NCBI GenBank assembly: GCA_905147135.1
Contig: LR990053.1
Coordinates: 14,396,501 to 14,460,500 of the forward strand
Length of the DNA: 64,000 nucleotides
Direction of reading: 5' to 3'
Source of the DNA: Blastobasis lacticolella
Taxonomy: Eukaryota; Arthropoda; Insecta; Lepidoptera; Blastobasidae
Under the pieces are notes generated by a model. The model ran no database searches, was not told the origin of the DNA, and worked only from the letters and a program-made list of their open reading frames with translations. Shown here in pieces: positions 10,377 to 21,190 of the stretch; positions within the stretch are counted from its first letter, which is position 1; every line of letters starts with the position of its first letter. The position numbers and the translations under genes were made by a program.

Positions 10377-10639
10377 AACAAGTATGGCAAAATAATTTTG
10401 ATCTTACATTCATACGCTTCACGTCAAACATACCATAACAGTTATAATATTCATGTATTAGGGAAGTAAAGAATGGTATACCTAGTCGTTTTCCAAAGCA
10501 ATGGTTCAGTAAGTACCACATAAGATACCATAAATCAAAGTGATAAGGTAGATGATACAAATAAAATTCTCAACAAACACAAACAAATGATTAGACCCAA
10601 ATCTAGCACCCGTACTTTACGACAGTACAGTTATAGAAT

Positions 10640-11000
10640 ATTTCCTTAAATCTAAAAATTTGGGTCCATATAAATGATGTAAGCAGGCGGATGTTCTATC
10701 TTTCCATTCGCTTAAAAGGCTTCAGTTTTTCTTACCTTTCGAAACTAAAATAATGCTTGCACAGACACTGTTGCTTCCGATCTTGGACTATGTTATCACA
10801 CACATGACACATGTTATCTGCCATCCTCTATCCGTGACGCTCCATCTGCGTCATCATTTAAAAATCGATTAAAAGAGCACTATCTCTCTTTACTTACCTG
10901 ATAGTATAATATATGTATGTATATTATATATAGGTATTTATTTTATTTTGTACATTATATGTATTTAAATATTTGTAGAAATAAATATATTACGCATATT
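10640..11000 (+). mobile_element. LINE fragment with internal deletion
   Basis: The plus strand reads KRLQFFLPFETK, then AQTLLLPILDYV (about 10715-10800), the thumb-like segment after the reverse transcriptase domain of jockey/CR1-type LINEs. It then jumps to a C-terminal-like FKNRLKEHY piece (about 10855-10885) and an AT-rich tail. Most of the ORF is deleted. Confidence 0.55.
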
Positions 11001-11650
11001 TTTTAAATTAAAGGCCACCTGGAACATGACATCAAGAATACCCAACACCAAGACAAAACAAAACCAGAACAGATCAAGGGAACAACCACAGCAGTCTTTA
11101 CCATCCTTCTTTATTATATTACACAAAAAGTATAGTATCTATCCTCCTTTAAACTGACTCGATGCTAGTATTCTTGTCGGCTCCAAATCCTTTCGCTCCC
11201 ATCCTGACTGCGACAGCCCTACACTCCCCTTCGCATCTACGTACACACTGGTATCTCGGGCTGGAGGTAGCGCAAATCAGTGGAGGACGAGGTCTGGTGT
11301 CGCCTAAAATCAACACTCCCACGTCTGATGCTGTATCCGGAGCAAACCAGCTCTTTGGGTGAGACCCGTGACAACCACTGGGCTTGGTTGCTCAAAATAC
11401 AAGTACAGACGACGGAACCACCGAGTATGGCGATGTCGTACCCAGTTCTTGCTGATATGATCTACATACACCCTTGCAGAAGCATTTCTGGCTGGTGTTG
11501 TACCTGAACGGAACGGAACGGAACGGACATTATGGTCTCTTCACGGATTGTGAGGTTGCCTGGAAGATATCTTTTTTAGGGATAATTTAGTCTTTGTACT
11601 TTGTATTGTGACTATGTTTCTAATGTGTTTTGTGCAATAAAGAGTTATGA
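11001..11650. other. Unassigned repeat-like DNA ending in a LINE tail
   Basis: 11162-11507 has open frames on the plus strand without a recognisable domain. At 11507-11526 is a short (CGGAA)n run. 11545-11645 is the lepidopteran LINE 3' tail (GAGGTTGCCTGGAAGATATC through TGTGCAATAAAGAGTTATGA). The whole stretch may be one decayed retroelement. Confidence 0.4.
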
Positions 11651-11929
11651 ATGAAACAAATTGTCACAGAGTCTACTTTATTTGAAGAGTTACTGACTTC
11701 ATGACGAATTAGACTGACGGACAATGTAACGAACAAAGCTACCCCACCGTATAAACCACTCAACCACTTATGCAACTCCTGTTTAGCCAGGGTATACAGG
11801 ACCCGTCTCCAATCGCCCAGGAGCGACGCTGTCTCTTTGTTAGTAGAGACATTGACAGTCGGGACATCAAGACCTGTTGTCATGAAGCCTTTCTGGAATA
11901 ATTCCAATTGCGCAATTACTGCTTTTTTT

Positions 11930-12530
11930 ATTATTGTCTCGGGAAGCACACGAACGGACGTCCCACCTAATGAAAGGCTACCGTCGTCCAGAACATGTGC
12001 GGATGCGGTGTCGGCCTATGAGCTGTAGACATGCCTTTTGCAGAACCCCATGTTACAGTGCAAAGCAAAGACTTCGGGAGTGAGCTCATTGTACATCTGG
12101 CACGTGCACTGTGTTTTGTACGTAGATGTATTTTAGTCTTTACCTTCGTAATGGGGGCAACAATAAAACAAAGTTTGACGGCCCGCTGTCCCCACAATAA
12201 ACGGGGACAGTGTTTCCTTTGGACTCCTTGGGATCCTTCAAGAGGTATATTAGAGGTCTCCTTAGAGGCAGGCAACGCCTTGGTAGCATCCCTTTTCTTT
12301 ACCTGGCAAAATGACAGTCTTACCCACAAAAACAACCATATTACCCCTCATATTCTCTTTCTCAACGACATCACACGGTTAGCACACTCCGCAATCTCGT
12401 TGATGAGTAGCTTACTAGTATGGCAATCAGCACCTCTGGTGCTGCTGATGTCCATAGGCGGCGATGACCACTTTCCATCAGGTGGCCCGCATGCCTGTTT
12501 GTCTGCCGTATAACATAAAAAAAGGGACAC
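11930..12530 (+). mobile_element. Composite of LINE C-terminal/3'-tail fragments
   Basis: The piece at 12205-12290 (TGTTTCCTTTGGACTCC to GAGGCAGGCAACGCC) and the piece at 12425-12530 (GCTGATGTCCATAGGCGGCG to CCGTATAACATAAAAAAAGG) match the 3' end of the LINE at 33291-33527. The peptide near the end reads SIGGDDHFPSGGPHACLSAV. An inverted tail scrap is at 11940-12010. The long frames here are relics of this element. Confidence 0.6.
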
Positions 12531-13216
12531 TGACTATGAAGCCTGGTAATACACTTACATTCATTACAGCCAAACAACGCAACGTGAAGCAATCATATTT
12601 ACCCCATCGTCGGGCGTTCACGCACCGAATAACCACAGTATTGAGCAGTAACATAATCCGTTTACAAGTAATGCCATTTGTCGCTCCAGTGGCGCTTCGC
12701 CCTCCACAGTAATCACTGCTGAGATTCGGGGCTGGACAATCTGTGGAAGTAAGGAAAACTACGTTACCTAGATAAGCTTTTATTTAACTAACGTGTAACA
12801 ACTATAGCTCATCTTCAGAATTATTTACAATTAAAGCGAACAACATAAAATTAACTAGAACTAGGTATCTTTATTAACAAAACATAAACCTTACTTAACT
12901 TGACAAATATTGAAGGAAAAAATTGGGCCCCTATTGGTATAGTTGGACACGAAACATAAGAATAAATCATCAAGATCCATTTGAAGAACTATTAAAAGCG
13001 ATATTGTACATTTATAAACCATAGTAAATTATTAAATAATATGTTACTGTTTCAATTACTTTACTGGTCACCTGCTATGACCAGCCTCAGCCGCTTCGGC
13101 TCGCATGGTGCCTGCGGCAGGGGCGCCAGAGATATTCGGAAGCCCTTAGTTTGTAAATCATCGAAGTGCATTACGTATTTAGAAAGTTATTCAATCCCAT
13201 TATATTTTGTTACAGA
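12531..13216. other. Non-coding DNA, nothing recognised
   Basis: AT-rich with no supported gene. A short GC-rich patch at 13075-13135 has no identity I can give. Confidence 0.35.
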
Positions 13217-13411
13217 TCAACGTGGACATAGAAGAAGATTTATACAAGGCTGGGCACTCATGAGCAATGTGTTCAGTTTGCTGAAGAAAGGGATATTTCT
13301 AGATTGCCGAAAAATGCCCAGAAGGCTCGCCACGTTGCCCCGCTGGATAGTGAGGCTTATACGCTGACCCAAGTAGAGGCCAGCTTTCTGGTCATTACTA
13401 ATGTCGACCAT
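13217..13411 (-). pseudogene. Retroelement nuclease-like C-terminal fragment, copy 1
   Basis: The minus strand encodes DISNDQKAGLYLGQRISLTI followed by QRGNVASLLGIF. This ending (a YLGQRIS-IQRGN pattern) is common in the C-terminal region of invertebrate reverse-transcriptase-like proteins. The same motif appears, diverged, in the neighbouring fragment at 13596-14045, so the two are separate truncated copies. Confidence 0.55.
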
Positions 13412-13595
13412 GCGTTTGGCTAGTTCGGTAGATATAAGGAATTATGTCCCCACGGTCCAAGGGTTTACACTCCAATATGTAGTAGTCATCTAGACGAGCA
13501 TATTTGCGCTACAGCTGAATTATAAAGAATATTTACAAATAAAAATCTTGCCCATAGTCCCTACCAACCAAACCTATGGGACACAGGCGTGAGCT

Positions 13596-14045
13596 TTATG
13601 TATGTATGTATGCATGTAAAAAACTGACTCCAAGTCTCTCGTAGAAGGGATTGTTCCCAAAAGGCTGGCCGCATTGATTCACTGTATCGCGAGACTGATT
13701 CTTTGACCAAGGTTTTGACCAGCATTTTGGCCGTGCGATGCGTTGACCAGACGCTTCAACAACTCTCTGAAAACAGTATGAGCACCTGGACCCCACGGCC
13801 CAAGCATTTTTACGCCAAACGGTGTTAAAAGATGATCTCCGCTGAGACCAGCATATTTGCGCCGTTTGACGTTTCCTACCGAGGCGACAGCGGAACCAGC
13901 ATTTACACTCGTGGATGGAATGAGAAGGTGCAGGGGTATCGAAGCAGGTTGCATCCCTAATCGAAGACCGGCCTATCTTCCAAGCCACGAGCCTCATACC
14001 TTCGGGTCTTTTCACGTCGTCCGCCGCCAGTCTTCCAGGTTCCAA
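13596..14045 (-). pseudogene. Retroelement nuclease-like C-terminal fragment, copy 2, frameshifted
   Basis: One minus frame reads GRLAADDVKRPEGMRLVAWK, matching the PDG...PW start of this C-terminal domain. The match then moves to a second frame: NVKRRKYAGLSGDHLL, GVKMLGPWGPGAH, LLKRLVN and NLGQRISLAIQ. The order matches the family, so it is one decayed copy with at least one frameshift. The RP(D/E)G and WD-type positions suggest a restriction-like nuclease fold, but that is inference. Confidence 0.6.
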
Positions 14046-14115
14046 GATGGCGGGGGATCTAGCAGTGGAAAGGGCTGACGGATGATGTCAATAAAAGCCA
14101 AATATTATCGGTGAT

Positions 14116-14270
14116 CTAAGCGCCTCCGTAGACTGGAAAATTTATATTTATAGCACTGCGATCTCCAACACGCCTGCCAAGCGTGGAGATTAAGACAATA
14201 ACCTCCCCTTTCGTGGGAGAGGTCCTAAATCAGTCCTAGGTCAGTGAACTGTTATAGGCTGTGATGATGA
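14116..14270 (+). repeat. Repeat family C, 3' part
   Basis: Starts CCTCCGTAGACTGGAAAAT, then CACTGCGATCTCCAAC, GCCTGCCAAGCGTGGAGAT, CCTTTCGTGGGAGAGG, and ends in CTGTGATGATGAG. Same orientation as 57104-57354. Confidence 0.75.
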
Positions 14271-14487
14271 GATAGTAAATAACAATGTCTGTGAACGTCT
14301 GATAATAAACGTTTTCATCCTTACTCGATATCTGTAAACATAAAATATTACAACTACAAGTACTACACGAGGGTTCCAATCTCACAGCGTAAGTACACAG
14401 GATAAGTCGGTAAACAATTACGCTTCCGAATACGCTCACAAAATGCGGGGTGTATTTAATTAATTGTGTTAAATTTTCACCTCCCGT

Positions 14488-14520
14488 CTGGGCGGGGTGG
14501 GGGCGGGGAGGGGCGGGCCG
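14488..14520 (+). promoter_or_regulatory. G-rich run with overlapping GC boxes / G-quadruplex motif
   Basis: The plus strand has GGGCGGGG, TGGGGGCGGGG and AGGGGCGGG in direct succession (14490-14517). This is at least three Sp1/KLF-type GC boxes and more than four G-runs separated by 1-2 bases, which fits the sequence rule for a G-quadruplex. GC-rich sequence continues to about 14590. It is unlike the surrounding AT-rich DNA. A promoter or CpG-rich regulatory role is inference. Confidence 0.55.
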
Positions 14521-14602
14521 TTTTAACTTTCCGCGCCGCTGCCCGCGCCAGCCGAGCCCCTACCACTGGTCCCTTTCGACCGCGTATAGAACCGGAGATT
14601 CG

Positions 14603-14716
14603 GAATTGGTTCCGTACGAGGCTATTTATTTACTTGTATAGAACTAGTTCCGATCGAGGCTTTCAATTAACTTGTATGGAACTGGTTCCGTACGAGGCTT
14701 TTTGTTTACTTTTACG
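14603..14716 (+). repeat. Three 38-bp tandem units with GAACNNGTTC palindromes
   Basis: Units start at 14603, 14641 and 14679. Each begins with GAATTGGTTCCGTACGAGGC or a variant and continues with TTT(A/G)TTTACTTGTA-like sequence. Each carries an inverted half-site pair (GAATTGGTTC, GAACTAGTTC, GAACTGGTTC). This resembles a Grainyhead/CP2 core (AACYGGTT). It lies directly downstream of the G-rich run, which fits a regulatory cluster. Confidence 0.75.
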
Positions 14717-14767
14717 TAGGTCACATCACGGTGGGGTTATAGCTCGGAGATGTTTTGCTTGTAAAAT

Positions 14768-14965
14768 TATCTTGGCGTTAATGTCCCGGTTGTGCTCTCG
14801 AGTACGAGGGCCCGGGGTCCGCCTTGACTATGATCCAAGACTTGGCGATCAGGTAATTACAGTGGACGGACTACCATCGGACCTCCGTGACCTACTGCTA
14901 CCAGGGGAAGCTGACCAGATTGGATCATGGTTACAAATTCAGTTGCCTGAATTTGCAGGTTCCAC
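14768..14965 (-). mobile_element. SINE family B, 3' half
   Basis: Inverted copy: CTTGGCGTTAATGTCCCGG, CTTGACTATGATCCAAGAC, GATCAGGTAATTACAGTGG, GGATCATGGTTACAAATTC. It ends before the tRNA-like head. Confidence 0.8.
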
Positions 14966-15029
14966 TGGTTACATCTGTGATTCGTGTTATTTCGGTTCCA
15001 CGCCGTCAAAGCAAGCGCTATATTATATA

Positions 15030-15120
15030 AATAGTCTCCCAGCCAATGTTTCCTTTGGAGTATGATATGGAATCCTACAAGAGGTATGTATATTAGACGT
15101 CCGACGTTAGAGGTGACATT
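15030..15120 (+). mobile_element. LINE ORF C-terminal scrap
   Basis: Contains CCAATGTTTCCTTTGGAGTA and ATCCTACAAGAGGTATGTAT, a diverged match to the VFPLDYDMGSFKRYI segment of the LINE at 33291-33527. Too short to place further. Confidence 0.5.
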
Positions 15121-15972
15121 TTAATTTTGGTATTTTTTGTCGAATATAAAAGTTTTTTATTTTATTATAATCCATTTCTTTCCTACTGCAGGGCAAATGC
15201 CTGCAGTGCAATCCATCTTCCACGACTTAAGGTCGGATGCTTTCCTCGGCCAATCGGTTGAAAAGGAGTCCACACCGGACGAGTCCATCACTCGACGATG
15301 CCATCTTCGTTTGGGTCGTGCGTGTATGAAATAAAAGTTCCAAACTGTATTGTATGTGAATACGGGTGTTAATCTGGAGACGATAATGCACAAATAACGA
15401 ATGATTCTCAGTACATCACCCGGTTTTGTGCGAGTAATATTTTTTCTTTGCACATTCCTGGTAACTCAGTTATACCTTACTTACCGCCTACCTTTTTCGA
15501 TAACATTTTTTCACGGTTGACTGGTAGATAAGGCTACTTTAGCTTTAAGTCCGCCAATGTACCTTTAGTGCATAAAATTTTTAATAAATAAAAAAATAAT
15601 GTACGAGCAACAAGGAATGAATACCAGTAGTAGGCGCCACGTATTCAATTAACTTGTTCCCGGGCCGCACGGTTAGTTATATCTGTCCGTCCGCGGCGCC
15701 GGCGCAGCCGCCTCCTAACTACGTTTCAAAAACAATTTGTATTTTGTCAGTCCCCCGTCTCACTCTTAACTTTGATTGTCTCGCGTTTAATTCGTTGTCG
15801 CGGTTGTGGTTGCGTTGCTGTTAGGAAGTTCAATTCGGTGGGATGAGGATTTGTTTTGTTCTTGTTGTGCTTATGTTTTAAAATACGTAGAAGCAGACCT
15901 CCGCCCTTTCAAGGAGGAGGATCTTCGAGGGAAAGGAGATTAAATTGTAGTTGATCAGTACTTTTTTGTTTG
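15121..15972. other. Non-coding DNA with a GC-richer unique block
   Basis: 15640-15870 is unique and GC-richer (for example CCCGGGCCGCACGGTTAG and CCGCGGCGCCGGCGCAGCCG) with no ORF. It is a candidate conserved non-coding element. The rest is AT-rich. Confidence 0.4.
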
Positions 15973-16185
15973 GACGACCTGAGTCACGCAGAGGTCGGTG
16001 CGATACCCGGCCGAGCAGAAATTGAAATTATAAATTTTAATTTTCGGTTCTGGTGTAGTTATGTATAATTAGTATGTATTAAAAAAGTATACAAGTAGTT
16101 TATTAGTTATCTAATACCCTTAACACAAGCTTTGCTTACTTTGAGGCTAGATGGCGATGTGTGAATTTGTCCAAGGATATTTATT
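15973..16185 (+). mobile_element. SINE family A, deleted in the tRNA-like head
   Basis: GGACGACCTGAGT joins directly to CACGCAGAGGTCGG, so the A box and about 20 bp are missing relative to 7274-7508. The body and 3' end (GCTAGATGGCGATGTGTGAA) are intact. Confidence 0.8.
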
Positions 16186-16564
16186 TATTTAGTAAGACGG
16201 CAATTAATTATATATTGTTGTGTATCTTTCCTGCGTAGGGCGAGAACTCACGGCAGTCACCTGTGAACTAAAAATTCCTACTGAAACTACTAAAGTTCAT
16301 AGAGCTTATATGATGCAACAGCATAATTAGGCCTGTCTTGTTAGATACAAGACGTGACCATTGACGACGAAACACTTCAACGAACTCTACACAAACTAAA
16401 TGAAAATGTACCGAATTCCTAATAAGTAAATCCGTGGTTTAAGTTCTTGAAAGACTTTTTTATTATATTTGGATGTCTCACAGCGTGCAACAAAGAAAAT
16501 TAACAATAGCATAACATCGATTAGCCAATTAGAAGACACCACAATTAAACTAGTAAATTACTAT

Positions 16565-16768
16565 GATCTGTTTAAACTGACTTGTCTTATTTGGTGAACA
16601 AACAAAATCACGACTAGCCGTATCAATCATGCTACGTATATTATGTATAGATGTCGAGAATTATATAAGAAACACATACAATGTGAATTTCAACGAATAC
16701 TGCTGCACATGATCCATTTAAATACATAATTTCCTTAACCAAATAAGACAAGTCAGTTTGGACAGATT
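16565..16768. mobile_element. 204-bp element with ~34-bp terminal inverted repeats
   Basis: Left arm 16565-16598 (GATCTGTTTAAACTGACTTG then TCTTATTTGGTGAA) is complementary, with a few mismatches, to 16735-16768 (TTAACCAAATAAGACAAGTC then AGTTTGGACAGATT). The interior is AT-rich and non-coding. No target duplication is evident, so the class is unknown. Confidence 0.7.
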
Positions 16769-17084
16769 ACAAAATATATCGCATACAAGGTTGAAGGCTT
16801 GTTAGCGCTGGATTAGTCACGTGCTGTGTATTCATACGTAAGGTGGGTTAAAATAAGTGGGCTTAACCCACAGTGTCTAATTTGTGTATGGGGGTTCCCC
16901 TGGGAGCACTCCATGCGCTAAGTGACCACGAGGTCAGGAAGCTCAATACTGAGCGAAATGAAGGAGGCTGAGTAGAAATGTAGGATCCTGGGAGAAGCGA
17001 AAATGACCACAAGGACGATAGATTTACACTTTTATATAGGTACAATTTGCTGACAAACCATTTAAAATGGTCACGGGAATGCCA
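16769..17084. other. Non-coding DNA, nothing recognised
   Basis: Neither a gene nor a repeat is recognised. Confidence 0.3.
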
Positions 17085-17178
17085 AAACCAAGAGCACTGG
17101 AGATTTTACTCACCGGCAGGAACACAATACTTTTTAAAATAATTTTGTTTGGCTGCGGTATTCTGTAAGATGGACGTA
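17085..17178 (-). mobile_element. Family D retroposon, internal fragment
   Basis: CACTGGAGATTTTACTCACC, GGCAGGAACACAATAC and GGCTGCGGTATTCTGTAAG are the reverse complement of the middle of the units at 6035, 50308 and 61204. Confidence 0.65.
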
Positions 17179-19215
17179 GCCCATGTTTGACGTCAAGTTA
17201 CTTATTATAGGCATGGTTCATTGTTACAATTTAATTTATGTTTCTTGACTTGTAAATCACCTACAAGAAAGAAATTGAGCAGCTTTATTTATTTATTAAA
17301 ACACAACAACAATATATATGTATATTAAAACAATTTTTCTTAATGACATGTGGCTGATATGCATACCATTTCCTAAACCAGCTTCCTAAAACAGGTCATT
17401 AATTAAAAGTAAAACAGAGTACACTAGCCAAAACTAACAGTTTAGTTTAATGAAGTGCCTCCCCTGGTACCACGACGTACATTATTACCTGTCATGAGAG
17501 TCAGGTTACATACAAACAAGCGCAAAGTGATTAAGTTTATCGACAATTCGATTAATCTAATAACTGTTAACAGTATGCCTTTGTAGTGTGGTATGGCAGA
17601 ATTAGATAGTAATGCGATTTCGGGAGAAATCAATCATTATAAAAGATTATTTGGGGAAAAGTGGTGAGGGAAACATCTAAACTGTTAAAAAACTGTTAAA
17701 AGTGTCACAGATGTCATATAGCCGTCACTCCACTGTATAATCCTGGATCACGGTTCAGGATTATTTTATTAATAAAGAACATACTTACGCCAGCTTAGGA
17801 TGAGCCGTACGTTCAAAGGTTCCAAGTTCCAATTCGGGGTTTCAAGTTGTTTGGGCCTAATAATGAGGTGTAGTTTCTGAACTACAAAGTCACAACATCT
17901 ATCACCTTGAAGTATTTACGGGACAATCTTTAAAGTAATTCCTTTCTAACAAAAAAAGAACGAATGAAGTCGGACTACGCGTTAATGAATTACAACTAAG
18001 TACACATTTTGACTTCCATCCCCTCTCCTAAGGCAACCGTGATGAACTTGGGGATAAAAAGTATACCATATTTAACTTCGTAGTATGAACTCAAATAATA
18101 CCAAGTTTCATTTAAATTCATTCAGTAGTTTCGGAGTAATGCGTGGCCAAGAAACAGACAGACAGACAAAAATACAGGTTTGGCTTCAGTATCTTTATAG
18201 TATTAATAAACAATTTCAAAATATCTTCAATGTACAGAATTGAACTTGTTACTGTTTTATTATATGTATCGATGTACATTCTTTTTAGTGCGGCGACAGT
18301 CTTAATCGACTTGACAGTGCTGATATCTAACTACCTATTAAATGACAAACACAGAATGCAGTTTTCTTTAGGTGGGTATGGGAGTTGTTGGTGAGACTCA
18401 CATAATTATTTTCGAAATCATTTTCAGATTCAGAAATTGCTATACGCTGACATATATTTAGGTTTATGGATTTAGTCCATAAAACTTCACAGATGGAAGC
18501 CCTAAGACTATTTTGGGCGGTTTCTGCTGATGATTATGAATTAGGGCTAGGTCTTGCGCTAAATTGCGAAACGCATTTGCTGATACTTTGACAAAAACTT
18601 CACACAAAAAAAACGCTAAATGTCATTCTTAAGAATTTCGTGCTAGCCGGGCTTAGTGTCAGTTCTAAAATCTAATATGTATTTGGTCTAAGTTATTCTT
18701 GCACACCTGATACAATTGAAATCAAAGACCAAGCTATCACAGATTCACAAAAAAAAGAAAATAATGTCTAGACGTGCAGTCCTCCATATTCCATAAAATA
18801 TTATTCTTTTGAGTCCCATACTGAAAATCTAAACGTACGAATAGAAAAGAAATACCCTCTATTCAACTCAAACCGCGCCCGGCGAACGTTCCTTTCACAG
18901 AGGATCGTTCACAGAGGACGATCATTAAAATGTAAATACCCGTGAAAAATCCATATTAATTGGCCCTCGTTATGTTGTCTTGGGGATTACCTGCCCATGG
19001 TGCCACGTGTGTCGGTAAGCTTTGAGTGCTTAGTGGGGTGGCGCGCACCGTCATGATCAGCTGATAATGGACTCACTCTGGGCGATGCGAACGGAGCTTT
19101 CTTAGAAATTGCGCAGGAAAACATGTAGGAAACGGTTGACGGTTGAATTGAGGATGGTATGCATTTGTCAGTGCCTTGAACGACACCTGTTAGTGTATAA
19201 CTCCTTAATACCTAA
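17179..19215. other. Mostly AT-rich non-coding DNA
   Basis: No supported gene. 18100-18175 has the common moth phrase ending CCAAGAAACAGACAGACAGA. 18860-19100 is a GC-richer unique block (candidate conserved element). Confidence 0.35.
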
Positions 19216-19472
19216 GTAGAGCTCGTCTAGTCTAAAATGACGCGCCCCACTACTTAGTTAGTTGATTTCGATGTGTGAGTGCAAATATTGATAACGACAC
19301 TTCATCTGTGCGGAAGCCAATGAACGACGCGTGCTCCTACGTTTGAATTTCACCGGCAACTGAATGACCAATTACAACGGCATTTGTATATGTATTGCGT
19401 TCATATTTTAAACTTGCTTGTGTGCGTTAATGCGATAGTGGGGCGCGTCATTTTAGATTAGACGAGCTCTAC
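19216..19472. mobile_element. 257-bp MITE with 37-bp terminal inverted repeats
   Basis: Left arm 19216-19252 (GTAGAGCTCGTCTAGTCTAA then AATGACGCGCCCCACTA) and right arm 19436-19472 are complementary with a single mismatch. The interior has no ORF. Flanks (ACCTAAGT and ACCTTTTA-like) give no convincing target duplication. The near-identity of the arms suggests a recent copy. Confidence 0.85.
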
Positions 19473-20505
19473 CTTTTAAAAAAGTAATAGACACCACAGG
19501 TGACCGGAGAACTGGAGCTGTTCCTCGGCTAGAGAATAATATGCTATTCAACGAGGTACATAGCCAACTTTCTGGGCATAATTCCGGGGGGCAGCGGTGT
19601 GGACGACTTTTTAAATTATTAATGCGTCTGTATAGTGTTTTTTATGATTTTTTCTCTCTTCTTCTTTCATTGTTAATACGTTTTCATTTTGTCTGTTTTG
19701 TACCTGCACATTATTTGAAAAAAGTTAAAATTCTGTCCATGAAATCAGGGAGATTATCGACAAATGTGAAGAAATCTCCAATAAATTTAATTAGGCGATT
19801 GTTGAGTTCAATTGTCGATAAAGCTGGGTTGGTAGTAGCTGACGGAAAGGACGCGTACAATACGTGCGGTGTTACGACACTTCATTATGTCCACATGTAG
19901 CGATGGTTCTAGTGATGTGCGCAGTCGGTGTGATATATCGATGAGCCATTTTAGTTTGACCAATGGCGTGACGAGAATATAACTGTATATTCCTCGTTAA
20001 GAGGTTAAAATCGTATTTGAATAAATTAATAATGTTTTGATTCTGTCCTAAACAGTGTGAATTTTTTTAACTGAGATAGTAGAGATATGCTTATTTATGT
20101 AAAAGATAAAGTATCGAAAGAGACTTGAGAGTATGAAAGTAATAGCATAGTAAGATGCATAGTAGGTAACATTTTGGCGAAGGGCGCAACCATAAAAATA
20201 GGTAAAATAAATTTGTTTTTTTTTGTGAATCGGCATTTTATAGGAAGAAAAGTCGATTTGACCATTGTATGTTTGATATTAAAAGACATGTTTCGGTGCC
20301 CACTTATAAAACCCTAGTCCCCGCTGTGTTCACCAGCGCGCAGTTCGTAGCTCTGTAAACATTCTAATATCTCCTGGGACCTTTTATTTTTCTGGGATAA
20401 AAAGTAGACTATGAGACTCGGAAATAATAAATCTTCCTATTAGTGAAATAATTTTAAAAATCGGTTTAAAATTTTTGAACTAGCAAACATATAAACATAC
20501 AGGCA
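19473..20505. other. Non-coding DNA, one unsupported ORF
   Basis: A 119-codon plus-strand ORF at 19541-19900 has a leucine/phenylalanine-rich middle and no recognisable domain. It is not called as a gene. The rest is AT-rich. Confidence 0.35.
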
Positions 20506-20585
20506 CAGGACCGGCCTTTATGGCGATCTCTGAGGGAGCCCTATGTCCAGCAGTGGGCGTCTTCTGGCTAATATGATGAAACATA
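20506..20585 (+). mobile_element. RTE-type LINE, last ORF codons and 3' tail
   Basis: GGCGATCTCTGAGGGAG, CCTATGTCCAGCAGTGG and CTAATATGATGAAAC match the usual end of moth RTE ORFs (W-R-S-L-R-E...Y-V-Q-Q-W) with its GATGA-type tail. A more decayed copy is at 49080-49185. Confidence 0.65.
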
Positions 20586-21190
20586 CTTACAATAGCTAAT
20601 ATATGTAAAAAATTAAATCTTTTGAAGAAGTATTTTTACAATTTGTAAGTAATTTTGCAGGTAGTAGTAGTAGAAGGTAGGTAGTAGGTAATTAGTAGTA
20701 ATAGGTAACTAGTAACAACTCGTTTATATTAAAAACCTCGTTTTTAACATCATGCCTAGCAAGAATATGGACTTTAATGCACACAGGTGCCCGGCTTTTA
20801 GACCAACCCATCCTCCATTCAAAGACGCTTGTTTCGCAAATCTGAATAATATCGATAAGTCAGTGCACCAGCCCTATAATCCGCACCGCGCACCCCGACC
20901 CTTCCGCTTAATTCTATAATTGAGGGTTAAATCCATCGAGCAGACGGCCTCTTGTTTATTACGGCACGGGCGCCAAAAGGGTTATTTTTATTCCAATGTT
21001 TATGCCCAAAAGGGGCACACTTATCTCGATGACATTTCGTTGCGTAATACAGTGGGCGCCATAAAAATGATTATCTATACTGATTGCTATCATGAGAAAT
21101 AATGATAATTGAATATGGTTGATTGGAATATTGTTTGCTGGGATTTGGTGGTGATTATTTGCAGGGTTTTTTAATTGGCGCAGTATCCGC
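20586..21190. other. Non-coding DNA with simple GTAGTA repeats
   Basis: 20655-20715 is rich in GTAGTA/GGTAGTAGG steps. 20870-21180 is unique sequence with no supported ORF. Confidence 0.35.

Noticed and set aside
12031..12513. 160-codon plus-strand ORF, the second longest in the window
   Set aside because: Its C-terminal part reads through LINE tail sequence (SIGGDDHFPSGGP), so it is a by-product of a decayed retroelement and not a gene.
14466..15065. 199-codon plus-strand ORF, the longest in the window
   Set aside because: It crosses the G-rich island, the 38-bp tandem units and an inverted SINE B. It is a composite of non-coding repeats.
19541..19900. 119-codon plus-strand ORF
   Set aside because: No recognisable domain, AT-driven Leu/Phe/Lys composition, no splice or promoter context. 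A chance ORF of this size is expected in 64 kb.
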